From: Euglena gracilis
Lineage: Eukaryota; Euglenida; Euglenophyceae; Euglenales
DNA: 64,000 nt
Assembly (NCBI GenBank): GCA_039621445.1
Contig: CP154957.1
Coordinates: 4,086,504 to 4,150,503, forward strand
Reading direction: 5' to 3'
Part shown: positions 48,221 to 60,339 of the stretch, one piece after another
Layout: every line of letters begins with the position of its first letter
How positions within the stretch are numbered: the stretch's first letter is position 1
The notes under the pieces: generated by a model
What the model was told of the DNA's origin: nothing
Database searches by the model: none
The model's input: the letters and a program-made list of their open reading frames with translations, nothing else
Made by a program: the position numbers and the translations under genes

Positions 48221-48560
48221 TTATCATCATCTATCATCATTTATCATCATCTATCATCATTTATCATCATCTATCATCATTTATCATCATTTATCATCAT
48301 TTATCATCATTTATCATCATTTACCATCATTTACCATCATTTATCAGCATTTATCATCATCTATCATCATTTGTCATCATTCATCATCATTCATCATCAT
48401 TTATCATCATTTACCATCATTTACCATCATTTATCATCATTTATCACCATTTATCATCATTCATCATTTATCATCATTTATCATCATTTACCATCATTTA
48501 TTATCATCATTTATCATCCTGATCTATCATCATTTATCGTCATTCATCATCCTGATAGAT
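48221..48560. repeat. 10-bp minisatellite ATCATCATTT
   Basis: About 32 units, mostly ATCATCATTT with T/C variants. It starts about 250 bp upstream of the OYE-like first exon and might overlap its promoter region. Confidence 0.96.
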
Positions 48561-48654
48561 GGGCCACTAGGGACTCAGAAGATGTAAGCTGGACAATAGG
48601 GGGCCTAAACAATTTTCCCAGAGAGAACACTTCCAGGTCAGGTACTGGGGAAAA

Positions 48655-49130
48655 GGGGTGGGTGTCTCCCACCCCACTTATACCCGGGATCGCACAACCA
48701 GTTTTGTTGCAAAGAACCTGGCAGAAGAAGCCCATTGAAGGACAAAATTGTGTTTATGGGCGCAAGTGCACGCACCAACATAATTTTGTTGGTGCGCTCA
48801 CTTGCACCCATAAACACAATTTTGTCCTTCAATGGTTGGGCTTTAACACCCATGAATTGACGCCGTCGATAAACGGTGTGACAAAGGGGCCGTGACGGCA
48901 CGGACCAGCGGGCCGTCCAGAAACATAATTTGGTGGCTTTGTCACACCGTTTGTCGACGGCGTCAGTTCATTGGCACTAAAGCGTGCACAAACAAAAAAT
49001 ATGTTTGTGCACGCAAATGCACGCAACAACACAATTTGTTCATGGGTTCTTAATGGCCGATAAATGTGACAAAACACAACCGTCTAAACGCCGGTAAATC
49101 GCTGGTGGTTCATGTGCGCATTCCTCACTT
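48655..49130. repeat. Inverted partner of 34.7-34.9 kb with GCGC palindromes
   Basis: A hairpin-like core, TTTATGGGCGCAAGTGCACG...TGCACCCATAAACA, is flanked by blocks matching 34.69-34.92 kb in reverse (GGCCGTGACGGCACGGACCA). Confidence 0.82.
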
Positions 49131-51290
49131 GTTGTTTTAGCGCCATCAGCAGCCATCCTCCTCCGCCGTCTAACTTCTCAGGTCCCAAAAAGTTGACAGG
49201 TGTATTTAAAATATCAGTAGGGTAAAATTATTCAAGATCAATATCAGGACGCCCTGGTAATAACAAATTTTGTGGGAATTATTTCAGTACAAAACTGAGA
49301 AATCATACAGATTTGGGCTTTCCAGGTGGGCAGACAGCGCGGGAAGCCAGCAACATAGTAATATTGCGGTGCCGGACAGCGTTAAGGCATAGCATGCACC
49401 TCCAAAGGAAGACAGCGGTGGTGTCATCATGCCCCACAGGGCCGTTCTGTGAAAGGGTTCAACAGGATTCCGCAGAAGGACTGCTCTGCGGAATCCTGCT
49501 TTTCCAGGTCTCCAGAGGCACCCCAAGTCAGGTGACCAATTTAATATTGCCCAAGCTCTCCCCAGTAGCTACAGCTGTTGCGCCACGAGGGGGCACAGCA
49601 TTAGGAGGTGTAATCAAATTTTGAATTCGAAGAAAATTGCCTTTTAAACAGGAGCAGGTGCTGAAATCAGGCAAAGTTGCGGAAACCACAACGCACACCA
49701 ACCTCCCAGATGCATTTCTTCCCCTCTGCGCTCCCTTGCCAAACACCCCGCACCCATCTTCCTTACCCTACGTCCTTCCCGCCGGCTTAGTCACACCACA
49801 CCCACACCCCCCGGCACTTCCTCCCCGCGCTTTGCCAAACCACCCAAAAACACCACACCGACGCGCCGCAAGCAAAGGAGTCCAGCCAAGACCCAGGATG
49901 CTCACCGGCGGCAGCTCGGGCTCACCCGGGGACACAGCCGAGAGGAGCAAAAAGGGCAGTAAAGGTCCCGTTCCTGTGCCGCTTTTTTGCGTTTTTTTTT
50001 TTTTTCACTCCCGGAGGGGAAGGTCCCGGGGGTTTCGACGTGCGGTGCCCATTTCCGGACCCATCATTTTTGGCCAGAGTCCCAGGGGTCACACCCCCAA
50101 AAACAGGATTTTACTCATTTTTTTTTGCACTCTGTTGTCACCGTGTTTTCAAACCCCCGAGCAGGCACCTATGGTGACTTCCCATTTTGGTGCTCTGGTC
50201 GGCCCTAGTCGGCCCTGGTCGGCAAATCGTCGGCCATAGGTGGGGTGTCCATCACAGAAAAAATGTGAAGGGATGCAATGATTTTCTGATCGCCCTGCGT
50301 CGCTCAGCATCGCCCAGCATCATCAGAGGTTCTTGGTCCAGAGGGAAAGCTGCCGAATTCCTTCATCCATTCCCCTTCGGTCGGCCAACCACAAGCAAGT
50401 CGGCCCTGGTCGGCCCCAGTCGGAACCCCCACCAACGAGGGTCCTGATTATCATAGTCGCCCCTGGTGTGCCCTGGTCGGCCCTGGTCGGCCCTGGTCGG
50501 CCGTTGGTGCCTGCCCCCGAGAGCCACACAGCCAAGATAAAAAAAATTTCGATTTTTTCGCCTTTTCGCCTTTTTTTAACCCAAAAATGCCCGAAAACAG
50601 CTAGGTTTTGGCAAACAAAGCATGCCAAAACTGCACAAAATGGCCAAAATTGGCCGAAAAATGGTTGTATCTCAGGTTAGGCTGGGAGTTGCGGGGAAGT
50701 CAAAATACCCTTAAATAGGGCATTTTAAGGGCCTCAATATAGGTCTCCGTACATTTCCTTTGACTCCCCACCATTTTTGAGAAATTTCAGAAAATTTGAT
50801 TTTTCGACCAAAAAAAAGGGCCGAAAATGGCTGAGCCGCATGCCTGGTAAGTTTCGCTCTTACCCATAAAGGGATAAGACCCAGCTATTCCAGTGGAGAA
50901 AACAACAGTTCAAAAATTTTATAAACCTGGAAACGGATTTATTTGCCTCTCCAGGCAACAAAGCTTCCACAATTTGTGGCCAGATGGCCCCACTGGGAAG
51001 CTTCAGGGGTGGATGCCTTGCAATGTCCACTGGACAACATGGGGGATCTTTATGCAACCCACCCCCCCCGGTCAGTAATTCAAAATTTTCTGCCCAGACT
51101 GAAACTGTTCCCACAGGCCAAAGTTTTGATGGTCACCCCACATGGTGGCCCCAATTCATAAAGATGAAAGTGCCAGGGATCCCCTACCTGACAATCACCC
51201 CTTACAAGGGCATGTTCACCAATTGCAACGGGGAAAACATGCCACCCCCCAGATGGCCCTTTTTTTGCATGATTTGCTCAGGAAAATTTT
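49131..51290. other. Non-coding stretch with duplicated block and CGGCCCTGGT repeats
   Basis: 49.70-50.17 kb repeats 34.93-35.42 kb. At 50.19-50.52 kb the decamer GTCGGCCCTG recurs about ten times. 50.68-50.79 kb is a relative of the 19.3 kb tandem repeat. No exon recognised. Confidence 0.6.
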
Positions 51291-51364
51291 GGAGGAGCTC
51301 AGCGACCCCCATATATAGGGGGTTTATAAGTTGGCGGGGAACTCCAACTTAGTTGAGGGAACTC

Positions 51365-51525
51365 CCCTGGTCGCCACATCACCACCACCCAATCCTGACA
51401 GCCGGTGACCAGCTGCGCATTGTCAGGACTGGAGTGAACCGAATTTGCCTGAGACTTCGCACTGTGGAGCTCCTCCAGCAGAACAGGGGCAGAAGCAGGG
51501 TGCAGCCTCCAGCTCGGGCTCGGGC
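51365..51525 (-). pseudogene. Orphan duplicate of POC1 first WD40 exon
   Basis: The minus strand reads VLLEELHSAKSQANSVHSSP and NAQLVTGCQDWVVVMW, nearly identical to the 21.3 kb exon; G of CQDG has become W. No other POC1 exons lie downstream on this strand (50-38 kb instead holds the OYE-like gene), so this copy is probably not part of a working POC1 gene. Confidence 0.8.
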
Positions 51526-51724
51526 TTGGGTCCAGACAGTGCTTTTTCGCTGTACACCGTGGGGGCCACCAATTTTTTTTGCAAACTCCCCCCAGGGGAG
51601 GTGGGGTCATTTTCTACTCTTTCAAAAAAGCAAGTGTCACACTTTTTGGACCACTCAGTCACCACTCTCGGGGGCATACATTTCAAAAGTTGCCACAGCT
51701 TAAAAATATGTTCTGTTGTTGTTT

Positions 51725-51890
51725 GCCGGCTTCCTGTCTTTCTGCTCCTCTTCAAAGAAGTTTGAATTGCTTTTCAGCATGTCCGGGTACAAGCCTATTT
51801 TTTCACCAATTGGAAATATGCTTATAGTCAGTATAACTGGAAAATCGTTTTCTTGTGCTACCACCACCGCCCAATTTTTTTTGCGAACGT
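51725..51890 (-). other. Unrecognised protein-like exon, copy B
   Basis: One minus frame reads VVVAQENDFPVILTISIFPI, then GEKIGLYPDMLKSNSNFFEE and EQK. Its relative at 21.56-21.72 kb keeps most of these residues, which argues that it was once coding. No domain recognised. It lies just upstream, on the same strand, of the orphan POC1 exon. Confidence 0.4.
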
Positions 51891-52718
51891 CTGGGGGGAG
51901 CATAAATGCAGTTCAATGCACCACTCTTTATCCCCCCTCTTCCAAGGTATGCCAGTGTTTGAGAATGCCGTGACAAGGGGGAATGCCAACGACAGGTTGC
52001 CTTGAACGGGGGAGAAAGGTTGGCATTCGGGAACAATGATGAACAAAGGGTGGCAATCACCCCTGTCCCCAAATCGATTTTGGGTGTTTCATCGTGTGGT
52101 GTTGGGATTGGCTTTTGTTTCTGCGGGTGTTGTGAAGGGCTGCAGCCTGAGTGCTGGGGGTCCAGCATTGCTGGAGGCGCAGCTGTCATCAAAGAAAATG
52201 TCACATCTGAAACCCCATGCCTGCAGCAGAGACGAAGGAAGGCAGCAGGGGAAAAAAGACAGTTACATGTTGCATACGATGAAATACTTTGTCGGACCTC
52301 AAAATAGAGTGAAATGAATAAATTGTGAAAGGAAAAAAAATGTTGAAGAGACTTCTCTATAATATCAGGAAAAAAACGTCACAATTGCTTCTGTTAAGGT
52401 GACTTTTTCTGTGAACGAACACCCATGCAATTTACGACGAACAAAACGGTCACCTCCCATCTTTCTCAATTTCAGGCTTTGCTTCCCCAAGAGGAAAGAG
52501 AAATGCGAAAAAAAAATATTAAACATAAAATATGGATTAAACAAACCCACGAGCCAAAACAAATAACTCCATCACAAATGTTTTGCATCGAAGTCACATA
52601 ATACATTTATATATAATATACATAAAAAGCAAAAAATAAGAGTTTAAAAGATGTATATAACACATATTGTGTGTATGTATACATATATAAGGCGTGTAGT
52701 AGCTCAGTAGCTGGCTGC

Positions 52719-52720
52719 CA

Positions 52721-52757
<37 letters not shown>

Positions 52758-52820
52758 GTATATATGTATATATATATGTATATATATACATATATATACA
52801 TATATATATATATATATACA
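52719..52820. repeat. TATA microsatellite
   Basis: Alternating TA with TATG steps, leading into a half foldback arm (CCTAACCCTATTCCATCATT at 52840-52862). Confidence 0.93.
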
Positions 52821-52839
52821 TAACCCTATTCCACCATTG

Positions 52840-52969
52840 CGTACCTAACCCTATTCCATCATTAACACAAAAAAATTTTTACTGCCCCCAGGGGGGCCAA
52901 GTAGTAGCTTGCTGCCAAATATTTATACATATATATATAAAATATAGTATATTCTATAAGTGTTTGTTT

Positions 52970-53000
<31 letters not shown>

Positions 53001-53330
53001 ATATAATATATATATATGTATAAATATTTGGCATCAAGCTACTACTTGGCCCCCCCGGGGGGGTCCAAGTGGTAGCTCCAGGGGGCAGTAAAAAAAATTT
53101 TGCGTTAATGATGGAATAGGTTTAGGTGCGCGACTTAGGGTTAGGGTTAGGCCTAACTTGTACACCTAACACCCGTCTATAAGTTAGGCCTAACCCTAAC
53201 CCTAAGTCGCGCACCTAACCCTATTCCATCATTAACACAAAAAAGTAGCTCCAGGGGGTCAACTATTTTAACCCCTGGAGCTACTGCTTGGACCCCCCAG
53301 GGGGGGGGGGCAAGTAGTCGCTTGCTGACA
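52840..53330. repeat. Foldback elements with TTAGGG-like arms, copy B specific
   Basis: The complete palindrome at 53101-53240 has arms GCGTTAATGATGGAATAGG and CCTATTCCATCATTAAC, telomere-like GGGTTAGGGTTAGG, and core TTGTACACCTAACACCCGTC. It is nested in a larger inverted repeat with arms built of CAAGTAGTAGCTTGCTGCC and GGTAGCTCCAGGGGGCAGTA. Same family as 26.0 and 26.5 kb. Confidence 0.88.
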
Positions 53331-53954
53331 TATACTTATATATAAACAAAATGAGCCAAGCTCCAGCGCGAAAAGGTGATTGCGGGTTGCAACACAAAAA
53401 CAACAATCCCGAATCAGGCAGAACGATTGCAAACAAAAAGCTGCCAGGCTTTGACTTAGATGCGGTAGAACGAAAAATGGGGGGAGCACAAAGCACATGA
53501 AGCAAATTAAGGCAACAGATGACGATGCGTTCCCCCAAAGCGAGAGCTCTCCTGCGTGCGACGGCGCTGGAGGGAGGGGCAGCAGGGGGGGCACAGCATC
53601 AATATGAAGCAGGGGTGGACACACCCATGCAAGTGCTCCGTGGTGCCAAAGGGGCAGTGTAAGTATCCCCCGGGCGTTTCGCCCCAGGCCATGATCGAAG
53701 GTAAGGATGGGGGCCAACCTTAGGGCCAAGTTTGCATGTTAAGAATTTTTGGCAGCCACATACAAAAGGCCAAAGGCCAACTTTAGGGGTCCAAGTTTGC
53801 ATGTAAGGAGGCCAAAGTCCCGCGGGGGGAGGGGTATCCAGGGGGAAGTTATGAGACAGGGTTACACAGACTGTTACTACCAACAAATCAGCACCATGGA
53901 ACCAGAGTGTTTTTTCTTAATTCCCAAGAGGAGGGGGGCGGCCCGCCACCCGCT

Positions 53955-54120
53955 CCCCGGTGAAAGGTGTTTGCTCAACGACAGCTTGTTTATGTTTTCT
54001 GCTGTTGCTCGTGCGAGTTATTGCATATATGACCAAGAATAAAAAATTTGGTACTGGGAGGCTGGGGGGCAAAAGACAACACCCTGGAAATATCCTTGCA
54101 TTCATTTTGAAAAGGTTCGA
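53955..54120. other. Insertion private to copy B
   Basis: Sequence GTGAAAGGTGTTTGCTCAAC through AAGGTTCGAAGACACTTTTG has no counterpart in copy A, which runs straight through poly-C to TGTTGGGGGGTTCCCC. No terminal repeats seen. Confidence 0.5.
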
Positions 54121-55789
54121 AGACACTTTTGGGGGTTCCCCCAAATTTCCAGGGTCAAAAAATTAAATTAGGTACTTCGCGTTCGAAAACATAGATAACC
54201 CCCCAGCAACAAAGAAAACCCCTTAAAAATACCCCCCATGGAAATCCTGACATGCCTGCCGCAACCCTGTTCCGAATGTCTATTTTCTTCGTCCCTTCTT
54301 TCCCAGGTCATTGACAACACTTTGAATTATTGTTTCAAACACGCACAAGGTGTTCTAGTTTATTGCCACCTAGTTTGTGCCGGGAATTAGGAGGAGCCGA
54401 TCTTAATTCCGAAAATTTCTGGTAAGCTTTGTGTTTGAAGTGCCGCGCGCGTACCCCTCAGGATTCTCAAAAAGAGGTCGGTAAGGTTCTGCTGTCAGGC
54501 ACCGGCCCAACCACTGGGGTACTGGGGTGTTGTCAGAAAGCACACTGAGCATTGGTATGGCAATGACAGAGTATAAAGCAGGGGCCCACGATGTGGGCAA
54601 AAAAACAACAACGAAACACCCAGGTTCAGGCGTTTATCACTGCATTCCTGCACTGCACCATTTGTTGTGTGGAAACAGATCAGGCTCCATAGGAATATGA
54701 GGGTGTTCTCATGTTCACCCCCCGGTAAACTGTAAACTCCCCCATTAAACTCATGTGCCCACCCCCCCCCCCGAGGTACACTGTCTCCAGACAAGTCAGG
54801 TCCCTACAAAGACAGGTCAGCAGGTGCGGGGGCAAGAGACAGTTTCCTGGCGGGCCTGGGTCAGAGAAAAAAGTTGACCTTTTTTGACGGCCCGCCAGGC
54901 ACAAAGATACAGAAAAGGGGTTTTTCTCACAAATTTGTGATCAGAAGCCGAACAAATATGATTTTAATTTCTTTCATTTTGGGAAGATTTTTTTAAAATT
55001 GGAAAATGTGAAAATGCTCGAAAGTGAGCATTTGCCATGAGATAGGGGAGTGTGTACAAGGGGAGGAGACATCTCTGTGACGACAGGGTAACAAGTACAG
55101 GTAAGTGGAGGACAGTTTCCGGGGGTGGCACACACATGTAAACTTTGTTTATACATTAATAATACAGATGTGGATGTATGAATAGATGTGTGCATATACA
55201 GTGTGCCAGAATAGTTTTTATACCCCCTCGAGTTTTGTGGGTGGGTATTCAACTCCAAGCCCCAAAGCCTATGTCACCCCACGGGCTGTGGTGATGGTGT
55301 GTGCACACTAGCACGGCCCTGCCCCACACGACAATACCCCAACCAGCTGTCCCACAAGACTCTGTACAAATCTGAGGCCATTTGTGTGAGAGCAAAATTG
55401 TTAAATTTGTGACCCTTTTGGCCACGCAAACCACAGCCCAGGCAAGGGGGTGAGGTGCTGTGTGGTCCCAACTTTGAACAACATATGAGGGTAACCCCTG
55501 TCAGCGGTGGCTGTGGAGGCAGTGACCGAGTCAAAGCGACCAAATTGGGTGCTTTTAGGCCATTTTTGGCCATTTTTGGGGGTAAAACATTTGCATATAA
55601 GACAGCCATCAAAGCCCTCTCACGGGGGGGGGGGGGTCCCAATAACTAAAACTAATTTTCAGCACAACCAATCCTATGCCCTTTCTTCCAAATAATTGAA
55701 ATCTCTAACCCTGAAAACGCTAAGAAGAAGTGCCAACAAAACTCCCATCAGCTTGCCCTAAGGAGGAAGTTGGGGGGGGGGGGTCGACC

Positions 55790-55930
55790 CCCCACCAGGG
55801 GATTTCTTAAGCCGGAGGGGACCCCATCCCCAGGGGTGGGGGGGCAGCCAGCCAGCAGCGCAAATCCAGCAAGCAGGAACTTGAACCCCTCCAGGGGGGG
55901 GTCAAGTAAAACAAAGTTGGGTCCAGCGGG
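55790..55930. mobile_element. CAGCCAGCAGC-type element fragment
   Basis: Starts CAGGGGATTTCTTAAGCCGG and contains CAGCCAGCCAGCAGCGCAAA and GTCAAGTAAAACAAAGTTGG, as in the 28.05 and 27.7 kb elements. The other end is not visible. Confidence 0.6.
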
Positions 55931-56929
55931 TCCAAGCAAATGTGGAATCCTAACTTTTGCTGACCTTAGCCTCCGCGGAGCCTCCGCGGAGGCTGGTTAC
56001 CTTGGAGCAACCACTTTTGTACGTGGGCCACGTCTGGAAAGTCAGTAAATACTCCCCACCTCCACACCTCCCCACTGCCCCCACACTGATGCCCAGAGGA
56101 AGAGGAACTTTATTTTAATTTTTTAACACCCAACTCAACAAAAAAAAATATTTATTCCATTTTTGCCACATATCCCGTAAAAATTTTTAACTGTGTTTAG
56201 ACTCCAACGCTGCCCACATCCCCACAAAAAAACAAAACTTTTTTCCTTCTCACGCATCCCCATACCCCCCGTTGCCACAAAAACGCCATGTCGGCCTGAT
56301 GTCGTAGAGATTGTTCACCCTTTTGCCATTTACACAACATGTCTGCCAAACCTGTTTGAAACAATCTATCCATTTGCCACAAAAACGGCATATCATCAGC
56401 TTTTGAGAACTCCTTGGCCGTAAATTAATTCTGCATATGTAAATGTATATACATACGTATCTAATACATGCAATATGCATCCATATAATTTGTACAACAT
56501 ATCATGTGCTGCTTCCCAGCACATATGTGTCTGTACGTATCTATGTATATCTGTATGCATATATGTGTCTAAATACTTACCCATATTCATATAGGAGTGA
56601 ATATGTGCATGCAAGTTTATGTATGTTTCCATGCGTGTATGTGTGGCATACAATGTGCATATTGTACATATCCAAATATGCATATACATATATGCACGCA
56701 CACCATATATGCACCGACATAAACATATGTGTAGAGTGACACAGGAAGGGGTTCAGCCTTGCCAATGGTAAGGGGACGGGGTTGAAACAGGATTTGAAAA
56801 TGTGAATTTGTGAATTTTGTGAATTTTTGAACCACACACACACCAGCCAGTAGAGTGCATAAGAAGTAATGAAAAGCAACTTCGAAACAATTATGAACGC
56901 TGCGGCTGCTGGAAACATGACAGCATGAT

Positions 56930-57090
56930 ACAGCAGGCAAAGGCACCGCAAACTCAAGATAGCCACTGACGATTGGAGCTCCAAATTTCAAAACACATTT
57001 CTGGTGCTTTCCAAACTTCAAAATTAAACCGTCGAAGGAAGCAATGCTGGAAGGATCAGTACGCAGTAATTCAGTCATCAGTTTTTCCAG
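56930..57090 (-). other. Probable further exon of the unrecognised gene
   Basis: The minus frame reads LEKLMTELLRTDPSSIASFD, then KFGKHQKCVLKFGAPIVSGY and LEFAVPLPA. The inverted copy at 28.93-29.08 kb keeps KFGKHQKCVL and EFAV..PA. An atgcag acceptor precedes LEKLM. Function unknown; the upstream part in copy A has diverged. Confidence 0.4.
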
Positions 57091-57359
57091 GCTGCATTGA
57101 CCGAGCAATCCACTCACTTTGGTTTCCCTATGTGAAACGTTTGGCAAACAAAAACTCACTTCAAAAAAGCCAAAAAAAAACAGAGAATGCATAGGGGCAT
57201 AGCGTAAGGCATTCTATCCCTCCTATTGGGGGTGTTGAACAAAATGCACCTGGGCTTTCCACACAGTTGCCTTGTGTCTCACATCCTCCAATTGTCACGC
57301 CAGTCGAAGATGAGCAAGGTGGCTGCTCACCTCTGCGTTTGGCCCAAGGCGTTACTTAC

Positions 57360-57477
57360 GCTGCGCGTTCAGGATGGAGCCCACGCAGTCCACCCCAGAC
57401 TTCATCCTACGGAACCTGGGGTGGGAAAGCTTTCTGCCGGCGAGGGCCGCCAAAGGAGTCCAGGATTCTGGCGAGTC
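57360..57477 (-). CDS. Unrecognised exon, copy B, intact splice sites
   Basis: A 118-nt exon lies between a gggcag acceptor and a perfect GTAAGT donor (57354-57359). It reads DSPESWTPLAALAGRKLSHP, RFRRMKSGVDCVGSIL and NAQ. Against copy A, about half of the codon differences are synonymous third-base changes, consistent with a coding past. The family is not recognised; another probable exon of the same gene follows at 57.05-56.93 kb. Confidence 0.55.
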
Positions 57478-58125
57478 CTGCCCCCGGGGGGGGGGGGCGG
57501 TCGGTTGTCAGTTTTGTCCCAGCTGGTGGGACCCAGGCAAAAGGTCCATTTCAGGCCCCCATCGCCTCATCACCAGAGGCCCTTTAAGGGTCCGGGCAGG
57601 GGGTCCGGACATACCCACAACCTCCCAGGTCACCAAACCTGAGAGAAATCTGACCTGCTTCAGCACCCCAAGGGTTCAAAGATGTCTTTGTTGCTTGGCT
57701 TTCCATCACACCACCCGGGGAAGAAAAGATGGCTGGGGTGCACTTCTGTAAGGAGAAGCCTGGCTCAACCCTTGCAGGGCAGCTGCCTGGCCGTTGTCAT
57801 GAGCCCGCGGGCAGGGGAACCACACCCAGAATGGGGGGGGGGGGGCAGAAGATACCCCAAATCGGGTGCAGCAACCTGCAGAGGGTGTTGCGGGGGGATG
57901 GGGCTTTTTTGCTTAGGCGGCCGGATTCACACTTAAGGGTGTATTCTTTGAAATGGGCTAAAATTTGCTCAAACACGCAAATTTTACAAAAATTCTGGGA
58001 CCCTGAACCCTGACACACGGAAAACAGATTATGAACCGTTACACCCCTCTATTGGAGGGGATTAACTCCCAGCAGTTTAGTGCATATGCTGCTCACCAGG
58101 TGAGGCGAAGAGGGCAGAGGGAGAG

Positions 58126-58414
58126 ATTGGTGCCAGGCTTCTTTTTAAGACCCCCAGGGGGGGAGGGGGGGTCCCCCCCCACCCACCCAGGGTGGCGCGG
58201 GACCCCACCCCCCGGGGGGGGGGGGACCCCCCAAAATCGGGCCCGTTAAAGGCAATTTTCAAAAAAATTCGGCGCTTCGCGCCGAAAAGGTATACCCGGC
58301 GCCTCCGGCGCGGGACCCCCCCCAAGGGGGGGGGGGGGTCCGGCCCGGACCCACCCACCCACCCCCCTCCCCCGGGGGGGGGTCTGCTGACTTAAAAATA
58401 TGCTTGATTGGTGC
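58126..58414. mobile_element. 273-bp inverted-repeat element with empty site in copy A
   Basis: ATTGGTGC flanks both ends (58126-58133 and 58407-58414). The element starts CAGGCTTCTTTTTAAG and ends CTTAAAAATATGCTTG, an imperfect terminal inverted repeat. The interior has the family hairpin TTCGGCGCTTCGCGCCGAAA and CGGCCCGGACCCACCCACCC. Copy A at 32861-32868 has one ATTGGTGC and no element. No coding capacity. Confidence 0.9.
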
Positions 58415-59179
58415 AATTGTACATCAAACAGGTGGGAAGAACGCACCCACTGTTACATTTATTGGCACTGGTGCTGAATCGCTGGCGGAACTAGCTTGGA
58501 TACTGCAGCCGCCCATAAGAACACACGGAGCCCTATTTCCAGCACATACTACAGCCAGCCATCATGCATTTGCGCAAATAAACACACAACGATGAAATTA
58601 AAAATACATGTTTGTTGGCGCAAATGCGCTTACAAACAAATTTTGTTTGTGCGCGCAAATGTGCAAATAAACCACTTGGGGAAACTGGCATGGGTATGGT
58701 TTGTGCGATGGAAGGCAACAAACAACATGTCTGTGTTAAAACACACTGATGAGGGCCATCACCCTACGAGGTTTTTGAAGGTGATAGGCGTGTTGGTGCG
58801 CGCATTTGCGCAAATAAACAAAATTATGTTGGTGCGCGCATTTGCGCAAATGCGCACACCAACATTTAATCAATCGCTTCGAAATAATGTGTTTGGTGTA
58901 GCCTTAACACACACACACAGAAAATTATGTTGGTGCGCGCAAATGAGCGCACCAACCGCTATTTTTCTAAAGGCCTCTGATATCAACCCCCCCCCATTTT
59001 GTGCCACCAAACCACTAGGCCCTCCTGGTAGGATGCGAGTTTCAGGCAGGGAGGTGGGATATTCCGGTTTGCCAAAAAAAGATTCAACGCTTTATTCCTG
59101 GTGTACACCAAGGAACTTGCTGTTTTTGAAAATACCTGTCTGTTGGAAAGTTTGGCTGCAATACGTTCAAGGAGTCACA

Positions 59180-59204
59180 CATCAACACACACACACACAC
59201 ACAC

Positions 59205-59295
<91 letters not shown>

Positions 59296-59304
59296 GCACG
59301 AACG

Positions 59305-59340
<36 letters not shown>

Positions 59341-59406
59341 AACGCACACACGCACGCACGCACACACACACTCACAAACACACACACACACACACACTCA
59401 CACACG

Positions 59407-59483
<77 letters not shown>

Positions 59484-59565
59484 ACACACACACCACACGC
59501 ACACGCACGCACACAACACACACACACACACACACACAAATACACACACACACACACAACAATCC
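59180..59565. repeat. CA dinucleotide array of about 385 bp
   Basis: CA units with scattered CG, AA, CT and CC variants. Long His/Thr or Cys/Val frames on the two strands are artefacts. Confidence 0.98.
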
Positions 59566-59734
59566 ACTCAACACACCACACAAACCCAGCACAAACAGAA
59601 CCCCGGCCCCCCCCCCGAACTCCAACATGGCGCGGTAGTACCAAGGGCGGGGGCTGGCCGTGTTACTACTGGCCCGGCGTCCACTGCACCTGTGGCAGAA
59701 TGCCCCTGGGGTCTGACTGACACAAACAGCTGAC

Positions 59735-60085
59735 CCCCCGGGGGGGTCCTCCTAGTCAGGTGCACCCCCCCCCCGTGGGGTGGGCACCTGACTAAGCACA
59801 ACAGACAAGGTTGGGTTTTGGGTTTTGGGTCCCCCTAAAAAATTTTGTTTTTGGGGTACCCCCCCCAAAAACACCAAAAATTTGTATTTTTGGGACCCCC
59901 TCTTTGAAAAATTTAACCCCTTACCCCTAACCACTTTTAAAGGCCGATTTTGGCCAAGAAAAGCCATGTTTTTCAAAATTTTCTGCGCCTACGGCGCCAA
60001 AAAGTATATCTCACCCCCCTCTGGGCCCCCGGGGGGGTCCGGCTGGACCCACCCCCCCCCCCGGGGGTGCGGCCTTAAATAATCC
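59735..60085. mobile_element. GGCGCC-hairpin family element, divergent
   Basis: Includes CTGCGCCTACGGCGCCAAAA, AGTATATCTCACCCCCC and a GGACCCACCCCCCCC right side. The left part carries GTCAGGTGCACCC...GGGTGGGCACCTGAC, a separate inverted repeat. Ends not determined. Confidence 0.5.
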
Positions 60086-60339
60086 CTGGGGCTGCAGCCG
60101 GAATCCAACCACCAACCAACCCCCTGCGTGCAAAGAAGGATTCCTGTCCAACACGTCCAATAGGATGGAAGCACCGGGGGGGGGGGGGGCAGTGCTTATA
60201 CAAGACCGGTGTTTATACACTGGGGGAGGGAATGGTAGAACAAAATTGTGGATTCTGATAAGGGGTGATCGTTGGAATCCAGACTATTACTTTCGGAGGG
60301 AAAATCATGCCTTCCAGAATTGTGGCCTCTGATTGGGGG

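Noticed and set aside
58496-59638. 380-codon plus-strand frame rich in Thr-His
   Set aside because: Most of it is the CA microsatellite; the start is duplicated non-coding DNA.
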